Shown piece by piece: positions 31,401-39,180 of a DNA stretch of 64,000 bases. The stretch spans positions 1,674,001 through 1,738,000 of the forward strand of contig NZ_CP061292.1 in NCBI RefSeq assembly GCF_018687475.1, given 5' to 3'. A program made the translations under genes and the position numbers. The stretch comes from Polynucleobacter sp. MWH-UH24A (GTDB lineage: Bacteria; Pseudomonadota; Gammaproteobacteria; Burkholderiales; Burkholderiaceae). Position 1 is the first letter of the stretch. Each line of letters opens with the position of its first letter. Under the pieces are notes generated by a model. The model made no database searches. It was not told the DNA's origin and was given only the letters and a program-made list of their open reading frames with translations.

Positions 31401-31993
31401 TGGGAACCATCATTTCAGGATTGATATTGGGCGCTGGATTTGGCTGGGTATTGGAGCGAGCAGGTTTTGGTAGCCCATGTAAATTAACTGCGCAGTTTCG
31501 TTTAACCGATTGGTCTGTTTTCAAGGTGATGTTCACAGCCATCGTGTTTGCAGCAGTAGGTTTAATGCTTCTTGAGGGAGTTGGAATCGTTCAGGGCGAT
31601 GAACTGTTCATTCCGCCCGCATTTTTAGGGGCAGCGGCTCTCGGCGGAGCTCTGGTGGGAGCAGGATTTGCAATTGGTGGCTACTGTCCAGGGACATCAT
31701 TGGTTGGTTTTGTGTCAGGACGCTTAGACGCCGCATTATTTCTGATTGGCCTAATTCTTGGTACTTGGGGATTTGCATGGGCCTTTCCGCAGATTGAATT
31801 CTTGACTAGCTTGGGAGAGCTAAACAGCGTTAATACCTTGCCTGAGCTTATTCATGTTTCACCACTCTATGTGAATGCAGCTTTGATATTGATGGCAATC
31901 GGTGTCTTTTTAATGGGAGGTTGGATGGAGAGGAAATCCTCGGGTCCGATTAGCTCCCAAGATGCCATGAATGGCTGCGCTCAAAAAAATTAA
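31397..31993 (+). CDS. YeeE/YedE-family sulfur transporter, second half
   Basis: 198 residues, about five spans, cysteines in GFGSPCKLTAQFR (C28) and GGYCPGTSLVG (C97), the second DUF395 signature. Expected to pair with the preceding protein as a membrane sulfur-compound transporter. It lies 18 bases before the NPCGP-repeat peptide gene. Confidence 0.88.
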   Translation: MMGTIISGLILGAGFGWVLERAGFGSPCKLTAQFRLTDWSVFKVMFTAIVFAAVGLMLLEGVGIVQGDELFIPPAFLGAAALGGALVGAGFAIGGYCPGTSLVGFVSGRLDAALFLIGLILGTWGFAWAFPQIEFLTSLGELNSVNTLPELIHVSPLYVNAALILMAIGVFLMGGWMERKSSGPISSQDAMNGCAQKN

Positions 31994-32011
31994 ATAACGA
32001 AAGGAAATCTT

Positions 32012-32215
32012 ATGTCAAAAAAATCATCAGTCGTTGCTCTTGCCGTGTTGCTATCGGGATTAGCCGGCGCACCCATGGCTCAGTCGGCCGAGGCTGGCGC
32101 TGGAAATAAAACGGCAGCTGAGCAGAAAAATCCATGTGGCCCCACGAAGAAAAAAAGCAGCAATCCATGTGGCCCATCGAATCCCTGCGGACCTAAAAAA
32201 CGCAAGCCCCAGTGA
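32012..32215 (+). CDS. small secreted NPCGP-repeat peptide
   Basis: 67 residues, AAAGGAAA upstream. Signal peptide to about residue 25 (GAPMAQSAEA). The mature part is lysine-rich and contains NPCGP three times (KNPCGPTKKKSSNPCGPSN, then NPCGPKKRKP). Related exported peptides with repeated NPC-A/G-x units occur in other proteobacteria. The evenly spaced cysteines could bind copper or sulfur species; this is inference. Overlaps the next gene by four bases. Confidence 0.75.
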   Translation: MSKKSSVVALAVLLSGLAGAPMAQSAEAGAGNKTAAEQKNPCGPTKKKSSNPCGPSNPCGPKKRKPQ

Positions 32216-32892
32216 TCGTGACCATGAATCAGCAACCGAGGCGAGTCTCTTTGGAAAAAGCTTGGCCAATGAAGAATGTCGAAATGCATGCAAAAAATGC
32301 ATTAGATATCCTGACCGATTTTGCTCAGAGGGGCTTAACGATCCCCCAAGTATTAATGGGTCAGGACCGCATATTTAGGGAGTGGCAGCATTATCCGAGT
32401 CATGATTTGGTTGATGTGGGCACTGGTTACGAGGCTTACTACCATGCCCACAAGGTAGACGAAATGTCGGACACGGAGCATGGACACTTTCACCTTTTTA
32501 AACGAAGCCCAACGCAAAGTGAGCAATTTATGCACTTAATAGCCATTGCCTTAGACTCAAAAGGACTGCCGGTGCGCTTATTTACAACAAACCAGTGGGT
32601 TACTGGTGAGACGATGGGCTCAGCTGAATCTTTACGTGATGCACTTGCTCATTTCAAGATTGAATCAGGAAATTCCATAGATACGTTAGCCAGCTGGATT
32701 CAGTCGTTAATCACCCTATACCGTGATGAGATTGAGCAATTAATTGAAGAGCGGGATCGGCGACTCAATCAACTAGCAAGCCAGACCAAGTCAATGGCAT
32801 CTGTTTTAAATGATCAATCCATTCATGTTCTATCGCAACGCCAGATTCATTTATTGGATGACTTATCCAGTCCAATTAATAATCTTCAATAA
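32212..32892 (+). CDS. DUF6969-like protein
   Basis: 226 residues from a GTG that overlaps the previous stop; an ATG four codons later is an alternative. The middle has histidine-rich YEAYYHAHKVDEMSDTEHGHFHLF (about 77-100) and LIAIALDSKGLPVRLFTTNQWVTGE; the C-terminal third is a long helix (RDEIEQLIEERDRRLNQL). The histidines HAH, EHGHFH suggest metal binding. Matches my memory of the DUF6969 family; function not known. Inside the sulfur operon. Confidence 0.65.
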   Translation: MIVTMNQQPRRVSLEKAWPMKNVEMHAKNALDILTDFAQRGLTIPQVLMGQDRIFREWQHYPSHDLVDVGTGYEAYYHAHKVDEMSDTEHGHFHLFKRSPTQSEQFMHLIAIALDSKGLPVRLFTTNQWVTGETMGSAESLRDALAHFKIESGNSIDTLASWIQSLITLYRDEIEQLIEERDRRLNQLASQTKSMASVLNDQSIHVLSQRQIHLLDDLSSPINNLQ

Positions 32893-32904
32893 GGAGGAGT
32901 AATC

Positions 32905-33882
32905 ATGAAGAAAATAAAGTATTTATTAACAGCCATCTTATTGGGAACTAGTCAATGGCTAATGGCATTAACCGTTCCAGGCCCAATAGTGGATGCAAAT
33001 TGGCTGGCTAACCACAGTGCACAAGTTCAAATCCTTGAAGTGCGAAGTGATGTGAAGTCATTCACGCGTGAGCCTGAGTTTGAAACTGACAAGAAGACTG
33101 GAAAAAAGATGGTGGTAGAAGTTGGGGGACGTATTCCAGATGCCAATGTAGTTAACTTTAAAAATGTACGCGCAGAGCGTATGGTTGATGGTCGAAAACT
33201 CAAGTATTTGGTTCCCGAGAAAGCCGATTTTGAGAAGTTATTACAACAGGCTGGCATCAATCAAGGTAAACCGATCATTTTGGTACCCGCCGGTCAAGAT
33301 GTTTCAGACATTGATGAAGCGTTAAGGGTGTATTGGCAGCTCAAGATTTATGGCGAAGACAATATTGCTGTGTTGGATGGGGGTATGGCTGGCTGGTTAG
33401 CTCAAGGCCGACCATTTACAGTGACCCCTTCTAAAGCGGCTGCAGGAAACTGGACTGCAAAAGCATATCGAAGTGAGCTTATTGCTAGTTCTGATGATGT
33501 TGCAAACGCTTCGAAAACTGGCAAAACCCAATTGGTAGATGGCAGAAGTCCGGCCCAGTTTTTAGGGATTACGAAACGTGATTATGTGAAGACGTATGGC
33601 CATATTGCTGGAGCACAAGCCTTTGCCCCCGAGCTGATGACACGATCAAGCGATGGAGCTTTATATTTCTTGAAGCCCAACACGTATGAGGCTTTACTAA
33701 AGGCCAATGGCATCAAACCAAATGAGCCTGCTATTAGTTACTGTAATAGCGGACATTTAGCGTCTGGCCCATGGTTTGTGATGTCGGAATTGGTTGGCAA
33801 TAAGTCCACCAAACTTTATGATGGATCTTTATATCTTTGGACCTTGGAGGGTCGACCTACTCAGGGCGTTCCACTTAACTAA
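32905..33882 (+). CDS. periplasmic tandem-rhodanese sulfurtransferase
   Basis: 325 residues with a signal peptide (ending QWLMALTV) and AAGGAGGAG before the start. Two rhodanese domains: about 25-155 and 175-320. The second has the catalytic C280 in AISYCNSGHLAS; the first has no cysteine at the matching place (IILVPAGQDVSDI), as in thiosulfate and 3-mercaptopyruvate sulfurtransferases. It transfers sulfane sulfur in the periplasm and fits the sulfur-transport operon it closes. Confidence 0.92.
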   Translation: MKKIKYLLTAILLGTSQWLMALTVPGPIVDANWLANHSAQVQILEVRSDVKSFTREPEFETDKKTGKKMVVEVGGRIPDANVVNFKNVRAERMVDGRKLKYLVPEKADFEKLLQQAGINQGKPIILVPAGQDVSDIDEALRVYWQLKIYGEDNIAVLDGGMAGWLAQGRPFTVTPSKAAAGNWTAKAYRSELIASSDDVANASKTGKTQLVDGRSPAQFLGITKRDYVKTYGHIAGAQAFAPELMTRSSDGALYFLKPNTYEALLKANGIKPNEPAISYCNSGHLASGPWFVMSELVGNKSTKLYDGSLYLWTLEGRPTQGVPLN

Positions 33883-33892
33883 ACGCTTATTG

Positions 33893-33913
33893 GCAAGACT
33901 CCAGGAGTCTTGC
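33893..33913. other. stem-loop after the rhodanese gene
   Basis: GCAAGACTCC, A, GGAGTCTTGC, a 10-bp near-perfect hairpin, ten bases after the rhodanese stop. No T run; possible operon-end structure. The rest of 33914-34220 holds an 18-codon frame at about 33947 with no support and nothing else that I recognise. Confidence 0.5.
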
Positions 33914-34220
33914 TAACAGCATCTCAATTTGAAAAGGGGCTGGTGTATGTTTAAAGGACTTCCCCTAATTATTTTGGTTGCAATTCAATATATTCAATCT
34001 TGAGTATCGGTGGATATGGATTTGTAAATTGAGGAGTGGCGCCCATGATCCCAAATTACAAAGAATATAAATAAATTATCCAAAGTAACCTGTATTCTGA
34101 AGGACAGCTAAATCAGGGTAGCATATGCCACTGTGCGGGATTGCGAGATTTGCTAATTTGAAGCCATTCCAGGCAGTATCAAGCACCATAGTCTTAGCCA
34201 TATACACCATTGGTTTGTAG

Positions 34221-34237
34221 TGTCGTTTAAAACGACA
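34221..34237. repeat. 17-bp palindrome, copy (f)
   Basis: TGTCGTTTAAAACGACA. It opens the intact tRNA block, 84 bases before the tRNA gene. Confidence 0.75.
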
Positions 34238-34305
34238 TATCCCCAAACCTCACGAATGAGATATTCCCCAGTTTGAGCTTGGCTGGCTCTTAAGGCCTTT
34301 TACTT

Positions 34306-34311
34306 TATAAT
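34306..34311 (+). promoter_or_regulatory. -10 box of the tRNA promoter
   Basis: TATAAT nine bases before the tRNA 5' end, preserved in all three blocks. The -35 is not consensus at 17-base spacing. A GC-rich discriminator typical of stringently controlled genes is absent. Confidence 0.7.
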
Positions 34312-34320
34312 CCTCAATTC

Positions 34321-34397
34321 GGCGAATTAGCTCAGCTGGTTAGAGCGACGGAATCATAATCCGCAGGTCCGGGGTTCAAATCCCTGATTCGCCACCA
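34321..34397 (+). tRNA. tRNA with CAT anticodon (elongator Met, or Ile2 if lysidine-modified)
   Basis: 77 bases including an encoded CCA. Acceptor GGCGAAT pairs with ATTCGCC in full; D-stem GCTC/GAGC; anticodon loop ATCATAA with CAT; T-arm CGGGG-TTCAAAT-CCCTG with one G-T pair. One pair of the anticodon stem (27:43) is A-C. CAT tRNAs can be elongator Met, initiator Met or the k2C-modified Ile2; the initiator GC-rich anticodon stem is absent. Elongator Met is likeliest. Confidence 0.92.
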
Positions 34398-34403
34398 AAT
34401 TCT

Positions 34404-34433
34404 GCCCTCAGCTTGTCTGGGGGCTTTGTTTTT
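34404..34433 (+). terminator. tRNA terminator
   Basis: GCCCTCAG, loop CTTGT, CTGGGGGC (one G-T pair), then TTTGTTTTT. Six bases after the tRNA CCA end. Confidence 0.88.
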
Positions 34434-34459
34434 GGATCGTTTATTGGTAAGGTATATCG

Positions 34460-34606
34460 ATGATTTCTAGAACGTGGTGGATGATCTTTGGGTTTGTTGC
34501 CCTTGGTTTAGGCTTTTATATGTACATTCGGGATAAAGATCTAATTGGTATTGTGATTGCAATCTTAATTTTGTTCGGTGCCTTTTCCACTAAACCCAAA
34601 AAATAG
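34460..34606 (+). CDS. 48-residue two-span membrane protein
   Basis: ATG with AAGG eight bases upstream. Two hydrophobic stretches (MIFGFVALGLGFYMY and LIGIVIAILILFGAF) separated by IRDKD, and a lysine tail. Just right of the tRNA terminator. Composition is strongly protein-like; function unknown. Confidence 0.6.
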   Translation: MISRTWWMIFGFVALGLGFYMYIRDKDLIGIVIAILILFGAFSTKPKK

Positions 34607-34612
34607 TTTGTT

Positions 34613-34738
34613 ATGGATCCAAAAACACAACGAGAGCGCGATGAAGCGGTTAAGCGCAAATATATTTACAAACCTGTCTTCATTATTTTTGGCATCCTCA
34701 ACCTCTTAATCATTGCTCTGTTTGTTATTTCTCTTTAG
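34613..34738 (+). CDS. 41-residue single-span membrane protein
   Basis: Begins six bases after the previous stop: MDPKTQRERDEAVKRKYIYK, then one span (VFIIFGILNLLIIALFVIS). The end overlaps the convergent FrhB-like gene by 14 bases. Probably paired with the preceding small protein. Confidence 0.55.
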   Translation: MDPKTQRERDEAVKRKYIYKPVFIIFGILNLLIIALFVISL

Positions 34739-35978
34739 TTTTAATTGTGGTTTCGTCCTTTGTTTCGTTTGACATTACTTCTAAGCCATAGGGCTTGACC
34801 AGTTGCCAAACATGATTGGGCACCATGTTTTTCATCTTCTTTGGCATTTCTCTGCGTAGGTGCAATATCGTTTCAATCGCCTTCATCTCAACGCGAGCTC
34901 TTGCGAACTCCAACCCTCGAGGTCCAATCTTGGGCATGAGCCACCCGACGATCGGTCTTAACCAATTGGGCATTTGACGCAGTGGTAAACCACCAGCAGC
35001 TAACTCAACGTTTTTCATAAACCCTTTAACAGGGCTTGCGCGATTACCAGCACTCTCTGGTTCAGTAAGTTGTATTTGATTGCCCAACAGATTGAGTAAC
35101 TCTTCCCCCTGTTGATTACGCACAATTAACCATTGCTCCCCAGAACCACCCATATATCCAACCGTGATATCCGAAAGAGCATTGGTGTAATCCACGCAGG
35201 TTCTGCACGTCAATGGGAAAAAATCGGGTCTAAGTTTGGATAGTGGCAGCATCAAAAATGGAATTGTTTTATTTCGTCCATCTCGATAACGCAACTCCAC
35301 ATGGTAGTCGGCCCTGAACTCTAAATACGTGATTTCTTCTGGGCTCTCATCAATCAGTTGCAAAAACTCATGAAAGTTCTCGGTACTGGTGTTATCTGAA
35401 CACGGTGTACCAATCACATAGAGTTTCTTTAGGCTTAACTCTTTTTCTAACGCTCTTAAGGCGTAGACCTGACACGGGATTCCAATGACCCCTAGCCGTT
35501 GGTAGTTTCGCTCTCTTGCTACATCAAGAAGCGCTAGGAGTGGTGCGTAGCCCATTCGCATGCCTCGCGCTTGTTCGAGCTCTTGAGGATCTGTGATTAG
35601 GACGGGCATTGGTCGCCAACGATCATCCGGATCCGGTGCCATGGTCAAAATGGCATCAACTAAATCATTTTTTAGGAGTTGATTAGCAATCGAAGTGGTA
35701 ATTCCGGTCCACTGCGCTCCGGCTAGTGGCTCACGCATACTTGCGCGGTACATCTTGCGATAGACCCCAAAGAAGAGTTGATCGCCGCTGAATGCTCGCG
35801 CTTTTCCATGAATTGCTTGTTCAAGAGATTCGTATTGAGGATCGATGAACTGACAGGCTCGACCGCAACGCTTTGGGTCTGAGGAACGTGAAATTCCGCA
35901 ATCGGTACAAAGCTCCCGCTCGGGCGCAGGGCCCGAGTATGAGAGTGATTCAATACTAATTACTTTTTTACCATCCAA
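34725..35978 (-). CDS. FrhB-type Fe-S flavoprotein (coenzyme F420 hydrogenase/dehydrogenase beta-subunit family)
   Basis: 417 residues. N-terminal cysteine group CTDCGISRSSDPKRCGRAC (about 24-42), middle IGIPCQVYALR and IGTPCSDNTS, then CRTCVDYTNALSDITVGYMGG, the signatures of the FrhB/FdhB domains that bind Fe-S clusters and FAD. Relatives include divinyl-chlorophyllide reductase BciB and hydroxymethyl-chlorophyll reductase, and uncharacterised reductases. No F420 biosynthesis gene is near. The gene overlaps dctM by 11 bases, so its substrate may be what the TRAP system imports; inference. Confidence 0.85.
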   Translation of the reverse strand: MDGKKVISIESLSYSGPAPERELCTDCGISRSSDPKRCGRACQFIDPQYESLEQAIHGKARAFSGDQLFFGVYRKMYRASMREPLAGAQWTGITTSIANQLLKNDLVDAILTMAPDPDDRWRPMPVLITDPQELEQARGMRMGYAPLLALLDVARERNYQRLGVIGIPCQVYALRALEKELSLKKLYVIGTPCSDNTSTENFHEFLQLIDESPEEITYLEFRADYHVELRYRDGRNKTIPFLMLPLSKLRPDFFPLTCRTCVDYTNALSDITVGYMGGSGEQWLIVRNQQGEELLNLLGNQIQLTEPESAGNRASPVKGFMKNVELAAGGLPLRQMPNWLRPIVGWLMPKIGPRGLEFARARVEMKAIETILHLRREMPKKMKNMVPNHVWQLVKPYGLEVMSNETKDETTIKTKEK

Positions 35979-37293
35979 TTAACTTAGGCAACCATAGCGA
36001 GATTTGAGGGAACTGGAACACTAAGTATAGTGTCACGCCCTGCATCGCAATGAACGGTATAGCTCCTTTATAAAGATGTTTAATTAATACCTCGGGTGGC
36101 GCAACTCCTTTGAGATAAAAGAGAGCCCAACCAAATGGAGGGGTTAAGAAGGAGGATTGCAAACACACCGTGATCATCATGGCTACCCAAACCGGATCAG
36201 CGCCTTGAGATAACAAAATTGGCATAAATAATGGAACGGCAATATAGCTAATTTCAATCCACTCTAAGAAGAATCCCAAGACAAAAATTAGCAACAGCAT
36301 CAACCAAATATCACTATTGAGTCCACCTGGTACAACATTAAATAGTTTGGCAATCAGCTCTTCGCCATTGAGACCCCTAAAGGCCAAAGAAAAGACTTGG
36401 GCACAAATCAAAATGAACATCATGAGTGCGCTAATCTTGGTGGTATCGATCATCACAGCCTTTAAGCGCGCCCAGGTAAATCGTCCAGAGAATATGGTGA
36501 CCAAAATTGATCCGAATGATCCCATCGCTGCTGCCTCGGTAGGCGCAGCAACGCCTCCCACAATTGACCCCAATACAGCGACTACCAACATAATGGGCGG
36601 CACAACCACTTTCCAGAATCGAACCCAAAGCTCTTTGCCTGAGACTTTGCTACGTTCCTCAATCGGAATCGGCGGCATGAGTTCGGGTTTCATCCATCCC
36701 CGAATGAGGAGATAAATGATATAGACCAATGTGAGTAACAAGCCAGGCATGACTGCAGCTGCAAATAAAGTGCCAACCGATAACTGCAAAATATCCGAGA
36801 GCAAAATGAGGATCAAACTGGGAGGAATAATTTGACCCAAGGTTCCGGACGCCATAATCGTGCCGCAAGCAATACCTTTGTCATAGCCTCGACGTAACAA
36901 GGTCGGCAAAGTTAGCAGGCCTAACGTAATGATGGTGGCACCCACAATTCCGGTGGTAGCACCCATCAAGGCGCCAAAGAGAATGATGCCAACGGCCATG
37001 CCGCCCTTTACGCCCCCGGCTAGATGACCAATTACATCGAGCAAATCATCAGCAAGCCCTGATTTCTCGAGCATGATTCCCATAAAGATAAATAAGGGGA
37101 TAGCCAGCCACTGATAGCCTGCGGCAACCCCGAATATTCGGGCGGGCAATAGATTAAATAAGTTATCACCAAAGCCAATAAAGCCAAATACAAAACCAAC
37201 AGTTGCTAAAGAAATGGCAACAGGTACGCCAATCATGAGCATGGCAAAAAAGCCGCCCAACATCAAAAACGCAATGATTTCTGGATCAAACAT
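35968..37293 (-). CDS. dctM: TRAP transporter large permease (DctM)
   Basis: 441 residues with about 12 spans; the standard DctM pieces are GVPVAISLATVGFVFG near 20, PLFIFMGIMLEKSGLADDLLD near 65, and IIPPSLILILLSDILQLSVGTLFAAAVMPG near 155. It forms the Na+-coupled channel part of the TRAP system in the inner membrane. Overlaps dctQ by eight bases and the FrhB-like gene by 11. Confidence 0.95.
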   Translation of the reverse strand: MFDPEIIAFLMLGGFFAMLMIGVPVAISLATVGFVFGFIGFGDNLFNLLPARIFGVAAGYQWLAIPLFIFMGIMLEKSGLADDLLDVIGHLAGGVKGGMAVGIILFGALMGATTGIVGATIITLGLLTLPTLLRRGYDKGIACGTIMASGTLGQIIPPSLILILLSDILQLSVGTLFAAAVMPGLLLTLVYIIYLLIRGWMKPELMPPIPIEERSKVSGKELWVRFWKVVVPPIMLVVAVLGSIVGGVAAPTEAAAMGSFGSILVTIFSGRFTWARLKAVMIDTTKISALMMFILICAQVFSLAFRGLNGEELIAKLFNVVPGGLNSDIWLMLLLIFVLGFFLEWIEISYIAVPLFMPILLSQGADPVWVAMMITVCLQSSFLTPPFGWALFYLKGVAPPEVLIKHLYKGAIPFIAMQGVTLYLVFQFPQISLWLPKLIGW

Positions 37294-37810
37294 GCTTTTG
37301 ACCTCCTGAAACAGGGCGATTCATAATGACTCGCAACATCTCTGCTAACCCTTGCAAAGCCAGTAAAGAAAATCCGATGGGTATTAAAGACTTTACGAGC
37401 CATCGCATAGGAATACCGCCAGGATCAGGAGATTTTTCTCCAATCGAAAACGATTGACCAACATAATTGATGGAGAGTTTGACAAAAAAGACCGCAATAA
37501 TGATGGTCAAAATCGCCGAGGCCAAATCAACCATGTATTTTTTCTGGGGCGTGTAGTTGGCATAGAACAAGTCAACGCGGACATTGTCGCCGCGTAATAA
37601 TGAAAAGCTTATTCCAAAGAGAATCATGGCTGCTAATAAATGCCATTCCAGTTCTTGTGCCCAAACTGAGCCTAAGCTCATGCTGTAGCGCAAAATCACA
37701 TTGATAACGATTAAAAGAACGATTGACAAGGTAAGCCATGAGGCTACCTTGCCAAACAAATCAATTACGCTTTCAATGCGTTCAGCAATAACAATCGATG
37801 CTTTCTGCAT
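37286..37810 (-). CDS. dctQ: TRAP transporter small permease (DctQ)
   Basis: 174 residues with four spans; GSVWAQELEWHLLAAMILFGISFSL and DNVRVDLFYANYTPQKK are typical of the DctQ family. Forms a complex with DctM. Separated by 20 bases from dctP upstream. Confidence 0.93.
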   Translation of the reverse strand: MQKASIVIAERIESVIDLFGKVASWLTLSIVLLIVINVILRYSMSLGSVWAQELEWHLLAAMILFGISFSLLRGDNVRVDLFYANYTPQKKYMVDLASAILTIIIAVFFVKLSINYVGQSFSIGEKSPDPGGIPMRWLVKSLIPIGFSLLALQGLAEMLRVIMNRPVSGGQKHV

Positions 37811-37830
37811 TTGAAACCTTTACGTATAAA

Positions 37831-38931
37831 TTAACCGCGAACTTTACTGTGATAAGTTGCTTCACTGTAAGCAGCCCACGCATCGTATTTTTTCTTGTAT
37901 GCGAAATAAGAATCGTGGACTTTCTTCGTCATCGGATCCTTGGCTGCCTCTTCATTTAATATCTTCGTGGTCTCTTCACGCATTGCTTTGACTACGGAGT
38001 CTGGTAAAGGCAAAGCTTGAACGCCTTGATTCTTGACCAAATCTTCCATCGCATCGGCATTATTTTTCTGACACCAGGCCTCACCAATCACATTACAAGC
38101 GGCTGAGGCATTCTTCACAACCTCTTGCAAATCTTTGGGCAACTTCATCCAGGCGGCTTTATTAATCAGTAACTCAGATGTGGTTGCAGGTTCGTGCCAG
38201 CCTGTGGTGTAGTAAAACTTCGCAGCCTTTTGTAAACCAAGGCGACGGTCCTGGAATGGGCCGACGAACTCAGCTGCATCGATCACACCGCGCTCGAGTG
38301 CTGGAAAAATCTCTCCACCTGGAAGAACCTTAACGTCAACGCCTAATTTGGCATAAACCTTGCCTGCCAAGCCAGGAATACGCATTTTCAAGCCCTTCAG
38401 ATCGGCAACTGAATTAATTTTTTTCTTAAACCAACCAGTCATCTGTACGCCAGTATTACCGCAAGGCATGGCCACCATACCGAATGGGTTATAAACCTCA
38501 TTCCATAAATCAATACCACCGCCGTCGTAGAACCAGCCGTTCATCCCCTGGAAGTTCAAACCAAAAGGTACAGCGGTGAAGTACTGAGCAGCAAATGTTT
38601 TACCGGTCCAGAAATAACTATTGGCGTGATTCATTTCAACGGTACCTGCGCGTACCGCATCAAACCCCTCAAAAGCTGGAATCAATTCACCAGCTCCAAA
38701 GACCTGAATCTTCAAACGACCGCCCGACATTTCCAGAATACGTTTAGCTAAATCAGTAGCGCTGCCTGGACCATCCATATAAAACGGCGCGCCTTTCGGA
38801 TAGGCACTGGTCATTTTCCAATTAAACGTTTGTGCTGACTGAGCCTTTACAATGGCAGGCGCAGCAAGAGCCGCGCCAGCAACGCCTGCACCCAAACTGG
38901 TGCCTAAGAATTTACGTCTGGAATTACTCAT
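37831..38931 (-). CDS. dctP: TRAP transporter substrate-binding protein (DctP, TakP-like)
   Basis: 366 residues from the ATG at 38931 (AAAGGAGAAC upstream). Tat-type signal SRRKFLGTSLGAGVAGAA. DctP fold: SGGRLKIQVFGAGELIPAFEGFDAVRAGTVEMNHA, WFKKKINSVADLKGLKMRIPGLAGKVYAKLGV and GVIDAAEFVGPFQDRRLGLQ. The last motif resembles TakP, which binds 2-oxoacids, so a 2-oxo or hydroxy acid ligand is plausible. First gene of the TRAP/FrhB operon, divergent from the GGT gene with 249 bases between. Confidence 0.92.
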   Translation of the reverse strand: MSNSRRKFLGTSLGAGVAGAALAAPAIVKAQSAQTFNWKMTSAYPKGAPFYMDGPGSATDLAKRILEMSGGRLKIQVFGAGELIPAFEGFDAVRAGTVEMNHANSYFWTGKTFAAQYFTAVPFGLNFQGMNGWFYDGGGIDLWNEVYNPFGMVAMPCGNTGVQMTGWFKKKINSVADLKGLKMRIPGLAGKVYAKLGVDVKVLPGGEIFPALERGVIDAAEFVGPFQDRRLGLQKAAKFYYTTGWHEPATTSELLINKAAWMKLPKDLQEVVKNASAACNVIGEAWCQKNNADAMEDLVKNQGVQALPLPDSVVKAMREETTKILNEEAAKDPMTKKVHDSYFAYKKKYDAWAAYSEATYHSKVRG

Positions 38932-39180
38932 ACATGTTCTCCTTTGTGAGTTTTGTGAGAAAAGACTACTGATCAAACAATTTAATAAATATGACTTAGG
39001 TCAAGAAAATCAAACCGTTACATCCTTTATAAGTAAATTAAAGAAATTGTGTTTGAAAATTTACTGACAAATCAATTTACAACAAACAATTAAGGGTGAT
39101 TTAAGTAAATTCCCTAACATAGTGCAAATATGATCGATATTGGTGAACGTTTTTAAACTTTTCATAAGGAAGATATTGCT

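Larger units (their letters stand above)
14526..34320. mobile_element. putative composite genomic island at a tRNA gene
   Basis: Bounded on the right by the intact tRNA (34321) and internally split by broken 5' tRNA fragments at 14526 and 25745, each with the tRNA promoter block. The gene content is accessory (second antiporter, double-sensor channel, Mo/W trio, TonB operon, extra Pal, sulfur operon). The 17-bp palindrome marks many module edges. No integrase, transposase or terminal direct repeat other than the tRNA blocks was found, so the mechanism is unknown and the element is likely immobile now. Confidence 0.5.
34221..34359 (+). repeat. tRNA promoter block, copy C (intact locus)
   Basis: The reference copy for blocks A and B. 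Carries the palindrome, the conserved upstream segment, TATAAT at 34306-34311 and the first half of the tRNA. It continues into a complete tRNA, unlike A and B. Confidence 0.9.

Noticed and set aside
33947..34003. 18-codon frame MFKGLPLIILVAIQYIQS after the rhodanese gene
   Set aside because: AAGGGG lies upstream but the peptide is too short to support without further evidence.
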